DNA of 64,000 nt from assembly GCF_025153475.1 (NCBI RefSeq), contig NZ_JANZXA010000004.1, forward strand, positions 62,001 through 126,000. The letters are read 5' to 3'. The notes under the pieces are model-generated. The model worked only from the letters and a program-made list of their open reading frames with translations. It searched no databases and was not told the origin of the DNA. Of this stretch, positions 57,762 to 64,000 are shown in pieces. This DNA comes from Novosphingobium mangrovisedimenti. Lineage in GTDB: Bacteria; Pseudomonadota; Alphaproteobacteria; Sphingomonadales; Sphingomonadaceae. The number at the start of each line of letters is the position of its first letter. Position 1 is the stretch's first letter. A program made the position numbers and the translations under genes.

Positions 57762-58670
57762 GTGAGTCACGGCCTGCTCTGGGTACCGTTCACGCTTGCG
57801 GCCGCGTTCGCGCAGGTCCTGCGCAATGCCGCCCAGTCGCGGCTGACAGGGCGGATCGGCACCGTCGGCGGGACGCAGGTGCGCTTCGTCTACGGGCTGC
57901 CTTTCGCGGCGATCCTGCTGGCGATCTACCTTGCCGTCACGTCCCAGCAGCTTCCGGCCATCCCGGCCGAGACGCTGGCTTGGGCGGTTGTCGGTTCGGT
58001 GACGCAGATCGTGGCGACGGCCCTGATGCTGGTGGTCATGACCAAGCGCGACTTCGGCGTGGCCTATGCATACATCAAGACCGAGCCAGTGACGGTGGCA
58101 CTGCTCGGGCTCGTGCTGATCGGCGACCGGCTGTCCTGGCTGGGCTGGGTGGCGGTCGTCATCGTGACGATCGGCGTCGTGCTCGCCTCGCTGCGAGTCG
58201 GAGACAAGGCCGCCAAGCTCACCGAGTGGAAACCGCTCGTTGTCGGCGTCGCCAGCGGCGCGCTTTTCGGCCTTTCCGCGATCTGTTTCCGCGCCTCGAT
58301 CGACCTTGTGCCACAGGGCGGCTTCATGCTGCGCAGCCTGACGATGCTGGTGGTGTCGCTGGCGATCCAGTCGGCCACGCTGGCCATATGGTTCGTGACG
58401 AAGGACGCCTCGGGCTTCTTCGGCTCGCTGCGCGAATGGCGGTTGAGCGTGGTGGCGGGCGCGCTCGGCGCGATCGCGTCGGCAGGGTGGTTCATTTCAT
58501 TCTCGCTGACGCTGGCTGCCAACGTGCGCACGCTGGCGCTGATCGAAATGCCGGTGGTGGCCGTGCTCTCGCGCTATGTCTCCGGCCGATGGCTCACGGC
58601 GCGCGAATGGGTGGGCTTCGTGCTCATCACCGTGGGCGTGGCCCTGCTGATGTTGGCGCACGCCGCTTGA
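57762..58670 (+). CDS. DMT-superfamily permease
   Basis: 302 aa from a GTG at 57762, with GGAGAGG upstream. Ten TM helices, two EamA-like halves; conserved LIGDRLSWLGWVAVVIVTIGVVL at the end of the first and ALSRYVSGRWLTAREWVGFVLITVGVALL at the second. Substrate unknown; often annotated as 4-amino-4-deoxy-L-arabinose-phosphoundecaprenol-flippase-like or drug/metabolite transporter. Follows cobT by 28 bp and may be cotranscribed. Confidence 0.87.
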   Translation: MSHGLLWVPFTLAAAFAQVLRNAAQSRLTGRIGTVGGTQVRFVYGLPFAAILLAIYLAVTSQQLPAIPAETLAWAVVGSVTQIVATALMLVVMTKRDFGVAYAYIKTEPVTVALLGLVLIGDRLSWLGWVAVVIVTIGVVLASLRVGDKAAKLTEWKPLVVGVASGALFGLSAICFRASIDLVPQGGFMLRSLTMLVVSLAIQSATLAIWFVTKDASGFFGSLREWRLSVVAGALGAIASAGWFISFSLTLAANVRTLALIEMPVVAVLSRYVSGRWLTAREWVGFVLITVGVALLMLAHAA

Positions 58671-58703
58671 CTGGAACCGCGCGCCGCCTAATGCCGCGTG
58701 CCC

Positions 58704-60155
58704 ATGACTGATGCGCAATCGCTTACGCTGTTCAACAGCCTTACTCGCCAGCTCGAGCCGTTCCAGCCCGTTCACGAAGGCGAGGCGCGCGTTTATACCT
58801 GCGGGCCGACGGTCTACAATTACCCGCATATCGGCAACATGCGCGCTTACGTCTTCGCGGACGTGCTCGGGCGCACGCTGAGCCACAAGGGCTACAAGCT
58901 CACCCACGTCATCAACATCACCGATGTCGGCCACCTCACCGACGATGCCGACGCGGGCGAGGACAAGATGGAGAAGATGGCGCGCCAGCAGCACCAGTCC
59001 ATCTGGGACATCGCGAAGCACTACACCGAGGCCTACTGGGCGGACATCAGGGCGCTCAACATCCGCCAGCCGGCCAAGTGGTCGATCGCCACCGACTACG
59101 TGCCGCAGATGATCGAGTTCGCGAAGTCGATCGCGGACAAGCACTGCTACGAACTCGACTCCGGTCTTTACTTCGACGTCTCGACCGTCGCGGACTATGG
59201 CCGTCTCGCGCGCGCCGTGACCGAAGAAGGCGAAGGGCGCATCGAAGCGGTCGAGGGCAAGCGCAACGGTGCCGACTTCGCGATATGGCGCAAGACCCCG
59301 CCAGGCGAGAAGCGGCAGATGGAATGGGATTCGCCTTGGGGCAAGGGCGCGCCGGGCTGGCACCTCGAATGCTCGGTGATGTCGGGCGACCTGCTCGGCT
59401 TCCCGTTCGACATCCACACCGGCGGCATCGACCACCGAGAGATCCACCACCCCAACGAGATCGCGCAGAACCAGGCGTTCTGCTGCACCAATGGCCTGGA
59501 CGTGCCCGCCAATTCGGGCGCGCGGGTGTGGATGCACAACAACTTCCTGGTCGAGCGTTCGGGCAAGATGAGCAAGTCCTCGGGCGAGTTCCTGCGGCTG
59601 CAACTGCTGATCGACAAGGGCTACCATCCGCTGGCCTACCGGATGATGTGCCTGCAGGCGCATTACCGCAGCGAGCTGGAATTCAGCTGGGAAGGGCTGG
59701 GCGCCGCGCTCACCCGCCTCAAGCGCATGATCATGGCCGCCGAGCGCCTCAAGGACGTGGCGCCGGGCGCCGCAAGCCATCCCAAGCTGGCGCCGATGAT
59801 CGAGACATTCGAAAAGGCGATCGGAGAGGATCTCAACACGCCCGTGGCGCTGACCGCGCTGGAAGACGTGCTGTCGGCCAAGAAGGTCGATCCCGCCGCC
59901 AAGCGCGCCGTGGTCGAATCGATGGACGAAGTGCTGGGGCTTGGCCTGTTCCAGATCGCCCGCGGCGACCTGCGTCTGCGTCCCAAGGCCGCCGAGATCA
60001 CCGAATCCGAGATCGAGGACGTGATCGCGCGCCGCAAGCAGGCGCGCGCGGACAAGGACTTCGCGACGTCCGATGTGCTGCGCGATGAATTGGCGGCGCG
60101 CGGCGTGGAGGTGATGGACGGCGATCCGCTTGGTTGGGAATGGAAGCTGGGATGA
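58704..60155 (+). CDS. cysS: Cysteinyl-tRNA synthetase
   Basis: 483 aa from the ATG at 58704. Class I synthetase: LYTCGPTVYNYPHIGNMR carries the zinc Cys and HIGH-like motif, FDIHTGGIDHREIHHPNEIAQ supplies the His/Glu zinc ligands, WHLECSVMS the second Cys, and KMSKSSGEF the KMSKS loop. C-terminal domain of the usual length. The ATGA at its stop is the start of the RES-domain gene. Confidence 0.97.
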   Translation: MTDAQSLTLFNSLTRQLEPFQPVHEGEARVYTCGPTVYNYPHIGNMRAYVFADVLGRTLSHKGYKLTHVINITDVGHLTDDADAGEDKMEKMARQQHQSIWDIAKHYTEAYWADIRALNIRQPAKWSIATDYVPQMIEFAKSIADKHCYELDSGLYFDVSTVADYGRLARAVTEEGEGRIEAVEGKRNGADFAIWRKTPPGEKRQMEWDSPWGKGAPGWHLECSVMSGDLLGFPFDIHTGGIDHREIHHPNEIAQNQAFCCTNGLDVPANSGARVWMHNNFLVERSGKMSKSSGEFLRLQLLIDKGYHPLAYRMMCLQAHYRSELEFSWEGLGAALTRLKRMIMAAERLKDVAPGAASHPKLAPMIETFEKAIGEDLNTPVALTALEDVLSAKKVDPAAKRAVVESMDEVLGLGLFQIARGDLRLRPKAAEITESEIEDVIARRKQARADKDFATSDVLRDELAARGVEVMDGDPLGWEWKLG

Positions 60156-60613
60156 AGCTCTGGCGTCTCGTCCGCGCGGGCCATGTGGCGCTCGACGGGG
60201 CGGGAACGCTGGAGCATGGAGGGCGCTATTCGCCGCCCGGCGTGCCGGTCGTCAATTTCGCGTCGGAGGCCGGGCTGGCGGTACTGATCGCGCAGCGCTA
60301 CCTGCCGCGCGACCTTTCGGGCATTGCCGAGGACTACGTGCTGGGCTGGACGCAGATCGACGCCGTGCCCGAACGTCTTCCCCCGGCCATGGGCGAGGAT
60401 GCGATTCCGGGCTTCGTCGGCGAATGGCTGGAAAACCGGCGCTCGCTGCTGATGGCCCTGCCGTCGCGCGTGCTGCCCGAGGCCGATGTGGTCATGATGA
60501 ATCCCCGTCATCCGGATGCGGCACACGTTCCGCCGCTTACCACGCGGCCGTTCAGTTTTGCCCAGTGCCTGCACACGCCGCCCATGCTCGGGCGCTACGC
60601 CGGCCAGCAGTGA
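60152..60613 (+). CDS. RES-domain protein (NAD+-targeting toxin family)
   Basis: 153 aa from the ATG overlapping the cysS stop. RES fold: KLWRLVRAGHVALDGAGTL, GGRYSPPGVPVVNFASEAGLA (invariant Arg25 and Glu39), DYVLGWTQID, and LMALPSRVLPEADVVMMNPRH, the C-terminal signature. RES toxins (ParT/MbcT, Xre-RES) degrade NAD+ or ADP-ribosylate. No Xre/ParS/MbcA-type antitoxin is adjacent; the partner, if any, is elsewhere, or this copy is a non-toxic orphan. Confidence 0.85.
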   Translation: MKLWRLVRAGHVALDGAGTLEHGGRYSPPGVPVVNFASEAGLAVLIAQRYLPRDLSGIAEDYVLGWTQIDAVPERLPPAMGEDAIPGFVGEWLENRRSLLMALPSRVLPEADVVMMNPRHPDAAHVPPLTTRPFSFAQCLHTPPMLGRYAGQQ

Positions 60614-60734
60614 ATATACATCGACGATGCTGGCAATTTTATCAGGCAGATAACTTTTCCTAGAAGACTATTTGCCATCGGGGGGAGCCGGGGTACCTGT
60701 TGCTCCGACAGAATTCGAAGATGGGAGGATCGAC

Positions 60735-62408
60735 ATGGCGGAATCGGGCAAGCACAAGGCATCGGATCTATTCGTCCAGTGTCTTGAGGCAGAGGGTGTT
60801 GAGTACGTTTTTGGCGTGCCGGGCGAAGAAAATCTGGATTTTCTCGATTCGCTTTCTCGGTCGGACAAGATCAAACTGATTCTCACCCGGCACGAACAGG
60901 GCGCGGGCTTCATGGCCGCCACTTACGGGCGTCACACCGGGAAGACGGGCGTGTGCCTTTCGACGCTCGGCCCCGGTGCCACCAACCTCGTGACGGCAGC
61001 GGCCTATGCGACGCTTGGCGGTATGCCGATGCTGATGATCACCGGCCAGAAGCCGATCAAGAAGTCCAAGCAGGGCCGCTTCCAGATCCTCGATGTCGTC
61101 GCGATGATGAATCCCATCACCAAGTATGCGCATCAGATGACGTCGGCCGACAACATTCCCAGCCGCGTGCGCGAGGCCTTCCGCATTGCCGAGGAGGAAA
61201 AGCCCGGCGGCACGCATGTCGAACTCCCCGAGGACATCGCCGACGAATATACCGATTCGCTCCCGATCGCCCGCTCCATCGTCCGTCGCCCGGCCGCGGA
61301 TGTGAAGTCGATCGTCCAGGCCTGCGAGGCGCTTGAGAAGGCCAGGCGTCCGCTGCTCGTCATCGGCGCCGGCGCGAACCGCAAGATGACCAGCAAGATG
61401 CTGGGCGAGTTCGTCGAGAAGACCGGCATTCCCTTCGTGACCACGCAGCTGGGCAAGGGGGTGATCGACGAGCGGCATCCGCGCTTCCTCGGCTGCGCGG
61501 CGCTTTCGGCCGGCGATTTCGTCCATCGCGCGATCGAGGACTCGGACTGCATCGTCAACATCGGTCACGACGTGATCGAGAAGCCGCCGTTCTTCATGCA
61601 CAACGACGGTTCGCGTGACGACCGGCGGGTGATCCACGTTTCGACCAAGACCGCCGAAGTCGATCCGGTCTACTTCCCGCACGTCGAGGTGATCGGCGAC
61701 ATCGCCAACGCGGTGTGGCAGATCAAGGAAGCGATCACGCCGTCGCCCGAATGGAACTTCGAGGTCATGCTGGGCTTCCGCAAGGCGGAACTCGAGCACA
61801 CGGCGGGTCTTGCCGCGGACGAGCGCTTCCCGATCTTCCCGCCGCATCTCGTCGACCAGGTGCGCAGTGCACTTCCCGACGATGCGATCATCTGTCTCGA
61901 CAACGGCGTCTACAAGATCTGGTTCGCGCGCGGCTATTGCGCCTGCAAGCCCAACACCGTGCTGCTCGACAACGCGCTGGCCACGATGGGTGCCGGGCTG
62001 CCATCGGCCATGGCGAGCGCGATGGTCTATCCCGACCGCAAGGTCTTTGCGATCTGCGGCGACGGCGGCTTCATGATGAACAGCCAGGAGCTGGAAACCG
62101 CGGTGCGCCTAGGCCTCAATCTCACGGTGCTGATCCTGAACGACAGCGCCTACGGCATGATTCGCTGGAAGCAGGCGAACATGGGTTTCGAGGACTTCGG
62201 GCTGACTTATTCGAACCCCGATTTCGTACAGTACGCGCAAAGCTACGGCGCCAACGGCTACCGCGTGGAGAGCGCCGCGCATCTTCGCGAACTGCTGGCG
62301 CAGTGCCGCGATACGCCCGGCGTCCACGTCATCGATTGCCCGGTCGACTATTCGGAGAACGACCGGATCCTCAATATCGAGATCAAGGAACTGTCCAGGG
62401 CGCTCTAG
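60735..62408 (+). CDS. Thiamine-diphosphate enzyme, acetolactate synthase large-subunit type
   Basis: 557 aa from the ATG at 60735, with GGGAGG upstream. ThDP-dependent fold: Glu54 in RHEQGAGFMA, CLSTLGPGATNLVTAAAYATLGG, central domain, and ThDP-magnesium motif GDGGFMMNSQELETAVRL with NDSAYGMI (about 442-471). Closest to ilvB/alsS-type acetolactate synthases, but no regulatory ilvH follows, so it may be a catabolic or paralogous enzyme. Ends at CTAG shared with the convergent gene. Confidence 0.88.
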   Translation: MAESGKHKASDLFVQCLEAEGVEYVFGVPGEENLDFLDSLSRSDKIKLILTRHEQGAGFMAATYGRHTGKTGVCLSTLGPGATNLVTAAAYATLGGMPMLMITGQKPIKKSKQGRFQILDVVAMMNPITKYAHQMTSADNIPSRVREAFRIAEEEKPGGTHVELPEDIADEYTDSLPIARSIVRRPAADVKSIVQACEALEKARRPLLVIGAGANRKMTSKMLGEFVEKTGIPFVTTQLGKGVIDERHPRFLGCAALSAGDFVHRAIEDSDCIVNIGHDVIEKPPFFMHNDGSRDDRRVIHVSTKTAEVDPVYFPHVEVIGDIANAVWQIKEAITPSPEWNFEVMLGFRKAELEHTAGLAADERFPIFPPHLVDQVRSALPDDAIICLDNGVYKIWFARGYCACKPNTVLLDNALATMGAGLPSAMASAMVYPDRKVFAICGDGGFMMNSQELETAVRLGLNLTVLILNDSAYGMIRWKQANMGFEDFGLTYSNPDFVQYAQSYGANGYRVESAAHLRELLAQCRDTPGVHVIDCPVDYSENDRILNIEIKELSRAL

Positions 62409-62776
62409 GCGTCTTCGAGAAGGAGGAATTCGGCCTCGATCGTCCTGCGCGGTCGGGGCCCGTTCGCGTGTTCGGCGGAGACGATCGCGGCATCCGCCAC
62501 GATCTGGCCGGGTATCGAGAACTCATGGTCGGGTAGGGCGGCTGCATAGGCCTCGGCCTGTGTCATCGAGTCCTTGCCTTCGAACGCCACGACGATCGAA
62601 TGGCGCGCGCCGCTGAACGTCGCGCTCGACCATGGGCGTTCGCTGTGGCGCAGGAAATCGGCCTGCGGCCCGGCAAGGTCCAGCACCTGCGACAGCAGGC
62701 GTAGCCAGGGGCCGCGAGCGCGCCTGTGGTCCTCTTCGCGCACCGTGGGGTGCAGGGCATGTGCGTCATTGTGCAT
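62405..62776 (-). CDS. Hypothetical protein
   Basis: 123 aa, MHNDAHALHPTVREEDHRRA onward. Central strand-rich segment SATFSGARHSIVVAFEGKDS and a helix DSMTQAEAYAAAL; tail ends IEAEFLLLEDA. Cytoplasmic, His/Glu-rich. No family recognised. Its stop shares CTAG with the synthase gene, and its start overlaps the small gene at 62766 by 11 bp. On the minus strand downstream of the SOS-box promoter. Confidence 0.6.
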   Translation of the reverse strand: MHNDAHALHPTVREEDHRRARGPWLRLLSQVLDLAGPQADFLRHSERPWSSATFSGARHSIVVAFEGKDSMTQAEAYAAALPDHEFSIPGQIVADAAIVSAEHANGPRPRRTIEAEFLLLEDA

Positions 62777-62966
62777 GGCTGCTCTCCTGCTGTCCGGTCA
62801 GGTAGTCGTTCATGAATCGCTCGATGCGTGCGGCAGTGCGCGTGCGGGGGATTCGCCCGTTGCGCAGGTCGGTCACGAAGCGAGGGTCGTGCGCGGCGAG
62901 TCGGCCGAACTTGGTGCAGGGCATGTCCGTCTGGCGCAGGAAGCGCTCGATCTGGCGCAGGAGCAT
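62766..62966 (-). CDS. Small helical DNA-binding-like protein
   Basis: 66 aa: MLLRQIERFLRQTDMPCTK then FGRLAAHDPRFVTDLRNGR and PRTRTAARIERFMNDYL. Two helices with a turn around AAHDPRFV, the look of a compact Xre-like helix-turn-helix. Conserved by recall in sphingomonads without assigned function. First gene of a minus-strand pair, divergent from the S24 gene; an SOS box lies between. Confidence 0.6.
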   Translation of the reverse strand: MLLRQIERFLRQTDMPCTKFGRLAAHDPRFVTDLRNGRIPRTRTAARIERFMNDYLTGQQESSHAQ

Positions 62967-62998
62967 CTGTGCAGGTCCTCCGTGGTATTTCGGTTTAT

Positions 62999-63013
62999 GT
63001 TCCTAATATGTTC
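62999..63013. promoter_or_regulatory. GTTC-N7-GTTC SOS (LexA) box
   Basis: GTTC at 62999-63002, seven bases, GTTC at 63010-63013: an exact match to the alphaproteobacterial LexA half-site spacing. It lies in the 98-bp divergent region between the small helical gene and the S24 gene. Confidence 0.65.
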
Positions 63014-63064
63014 CAGTCGAAATCCTACTTGTCTAGGAAATTTCTTTCGACTACGGATTACATT

Positions 63065-63715
63065 ATGGAAAACACCGATGTCCGGCAGAAACTGCTCGAA
63101 CTGGCTGGCGACCGGCGGGTCAGTCTGGCCGCGCTTTCGCGCATGATCGGCAAGAATGCGAGTTATCTCCAGCAATTCGTGCGCAAGGGAAGCCCGCGCA
63201 AGCTCGAAGAGGAAGACCGCGGCATGCTGGCGCGTTTCTTCGGTGTCGACGAGGTCGAACTGGGAAGATCAAAGGAAAATTCCTTCGGTGGTGCCGATGT
63301 TTCCTTCACGCCGGAATGGCTGGACGTTCCGCGTGTGACGGTTGGCGCGTCCGCCGGATCGGGGGCTTCGTCGGAAGGTGAGGACGTGTGCGGTACGATC
63401 CGCTTCGCGGCACGCTGGCTGCGCAGTATGGGGCTGCAGGCCGAAATGCTCTCTGCCATTGCCGTGAAGGGCGATTCGATGGAGCCCACCTTGCGCGACG
63501 GGGACGAAATCCTGGTCGACCGCACGCCCGGCCCCTTGCGCGACGGCATTCACGTCGTGCGCCTTGAGGACAACCTGCTGGTCAAGCGGATCGATGCCGG
63601 CCGTCCGGGGCTGGTCGTTCTGCTCAGCGACAATTCCGCCTATCGCCCCGTCGAGTGCCGTGCCGAGGATGTGCAGGTGATCGGGCGAGTCGTGTGGAAG
63701 GGTGGGCGCATCTGA
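63065..63715 (+). CDS. S24-family (LexA/CI-type) repressor-like protein
   Basis: 216 aa from the ATG at 63065. N-terminal helix-turn-helix (VSLAALSRMIGKNASYLQQFV), a linker, then a peptidase S24 domain: VKGDSMEPTLRDGDEILVDR with nucleophile Ser138 and LLVKRIDAG with Lys174. No clear Ala-Gly autocleavage site is evident in the linker (GASAGSG is the nearest). Could be a phage-type repressor or a LexA-like chromosomal regulator; the GTTC-N7-GTTC box upstream suggests SOS control. Confidence 0.85.
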   Translation: MENTDVRQKLLELAGDRRVSLAALSRMIGKNASYLQQFVRKGSPRKLEEEDRGMLARFFGVDEVELGRSKENSFGGADVSFTPEWLDVPRVTVGASAGSGASSEGEDVCGTIRFAARWLRSMGLQAEMLSAIAVKGDSMEPTLRDGDEILVDRTPGPLRDGIHVVRLEDNLLVKRIDAGRPGLVVLLSDNSAYRPVECRAEDVQVIGRVVWKGGRI

Positions 63716-63789
63716 GAGCGGCCGCCGGAAAAGGCCGGGACGCACCGCAGCGGTTGCATTCGCGCCGCCCGGCCGCCATTTCTCGAACC

Positions 63790-64000
63790 ATGAATCAGCA
63801 AGCCCAGCCGATGAAGGTCGGCATCATCCCCGTCACGCCGCTTCAGCAGAACTGCTCGCTGCTATGGTGCACAAGGACCATGCGCGGCGCTCTGGTGGAT
63901 CCCGGCGGCGACCTGCCGAAGCTCAGGCAGGCGCTCCAGCAGACCGGGGTGACGCTGGAGAAGATTCTCGTCACGCACGGGCATCTCGATCATTGCGGGC
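63790..64000 (+). CDS. Metallo-beta-lactamase-fold hydrolase (5' part)
   Basis: The first 70 codons of a gene that runs off the right edge: MNQQAQPMKVGIIPVTPLQQ, then TLEKILVTHGHLDHCG, the HxHxDH zinc motif. Typical of glyoxalase-II-like metallo-hydrolases with the PVTPLQQNCSLLW strand. Follows the S24 gene by 74 bp. Confidence 0.85.
   Translation, partial: MNQQAQPMKVGIIPVTPLQQNCSLLWCTRTMRGALVDPGGDLPKLRQALQQTGVTLEKILVTHGHLDHCG

Noticed and set aside
60672..60734. Longer start for the acetolactate synthase-like gene
   Set aside because: The extra residues are Pro/Gly-rich; GGGAGG is placed for the ATG at 60735.
63718..63776. GCGGCCG/CGGCCGC stem after the S24 gene
   Set aside because: Long GC-rich spacer without T tract; could be chance in this composition, so not listed as a terminator.

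Overview
The window is a gene-dense, high-GC chromosomal segment of an alphaproteobacterium, most likely a sphingomonad (Novosphingobium/Sphingobium type). The evidence is the gene complement and order: a regulatory PTS block (mannose-type EIIA, rapZ, short hprK) next to chvG-chvI and a divergent pckA; ccrM; a split proton-translocating transhydrogenase with a small aa3-oxidase subunit IV gene; twin cysteine desulfurases with a ferredoxin; the atpHAGDC operon; and a GTTC-N7-GTTC SOS box of the alphaproteobacterial type. Nearly everything is housekeeping. No tRNA, rRNA, CRISPR array or transposase was seen.

Layout. 1-4140: PTS/RapZ/HprK/ChvGI on the minus strand, divergent from pckA. 5.8-9.2 kb: small protein, DUF885 peptidase, membrane peptide, alpha/beta hydrolase. 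9.3-14.1 kb: two cysteine desulfurases, ferredoxin, parC. 14.2-19.7 kb: minus-strand genes with two tandem membrane-anchored aspartic proteases, cca, CoA-type Nudix hydrolase, DUF1285, GNAT, and a PQQ-type sugar dehydrogenase lipoprotein. 19.7-25.7 kb: rnhB, SDR, sulfotransferase, ccrM, folP, an SDR remnant and an NTF2-like protein. 25.7-31.2 kb: NtrC-type regulator, CoxIV-like peptide, pntAA/pntAB/pntB with a DUF559 gene inserted. 31.2-38.1 kb: dgt, NAD(P)-binding protein, tandem glycine riboswitch and gcvT-gcvH-gcvPA-gcvPB. 38.1-45.3 kb: bile-acid/sodium symporter, two entericidin-like peptides, DMT exporter, YceI, cpaF, HNH protein, and an alkaline-phosphatase-superfamily membrane enzyme behind an AT-rich patch. 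45.4-50.3 kb: ATP synthase F1 operon. 50.5-60.6 kb: DUF1203, ada, priA, transaldolase, cobT, DMT transporter, cysS, RES-domain protein. 60.7-64.0 kb: acetolactate synthase-like enzyme, two small genes, S24 repressor-like protein behind an SOS box, and the start of a metallo-beta-lactamase-fold gene.

The most unusual signals concern CcrM (GANTC) methylation and palindromic elements. (1) Nine GANTC sites lie within 152 bp directly upstream of ccrM, spaced close to multiples of the DNA helical repeat, which suggests dense methylation-dependent autoregulation. (2) A family of about 137-bp inverted-repeat elements occurs at 21285, 28633 and 34949. Arms share conserved outer hairpins, inner hairpins with covarying stems, and a GANTC at the inner edge in five of six arms. 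The 28633 copy carries an intact DUF559 (Vsr-fold) nuclease gene between its arms and sits inside the pnt operon; the other two are empty. This looks like an autonomous/non-autonomous pair in which DUF559 could be the mobilising or maintenance function. Other points of interest are an NtrC-like regulator with GAFPGA in place of GAFTGA, an orphan RES-domain protein coupled to cysS, and the SOS-box-controlled divergent promoter near the right end.
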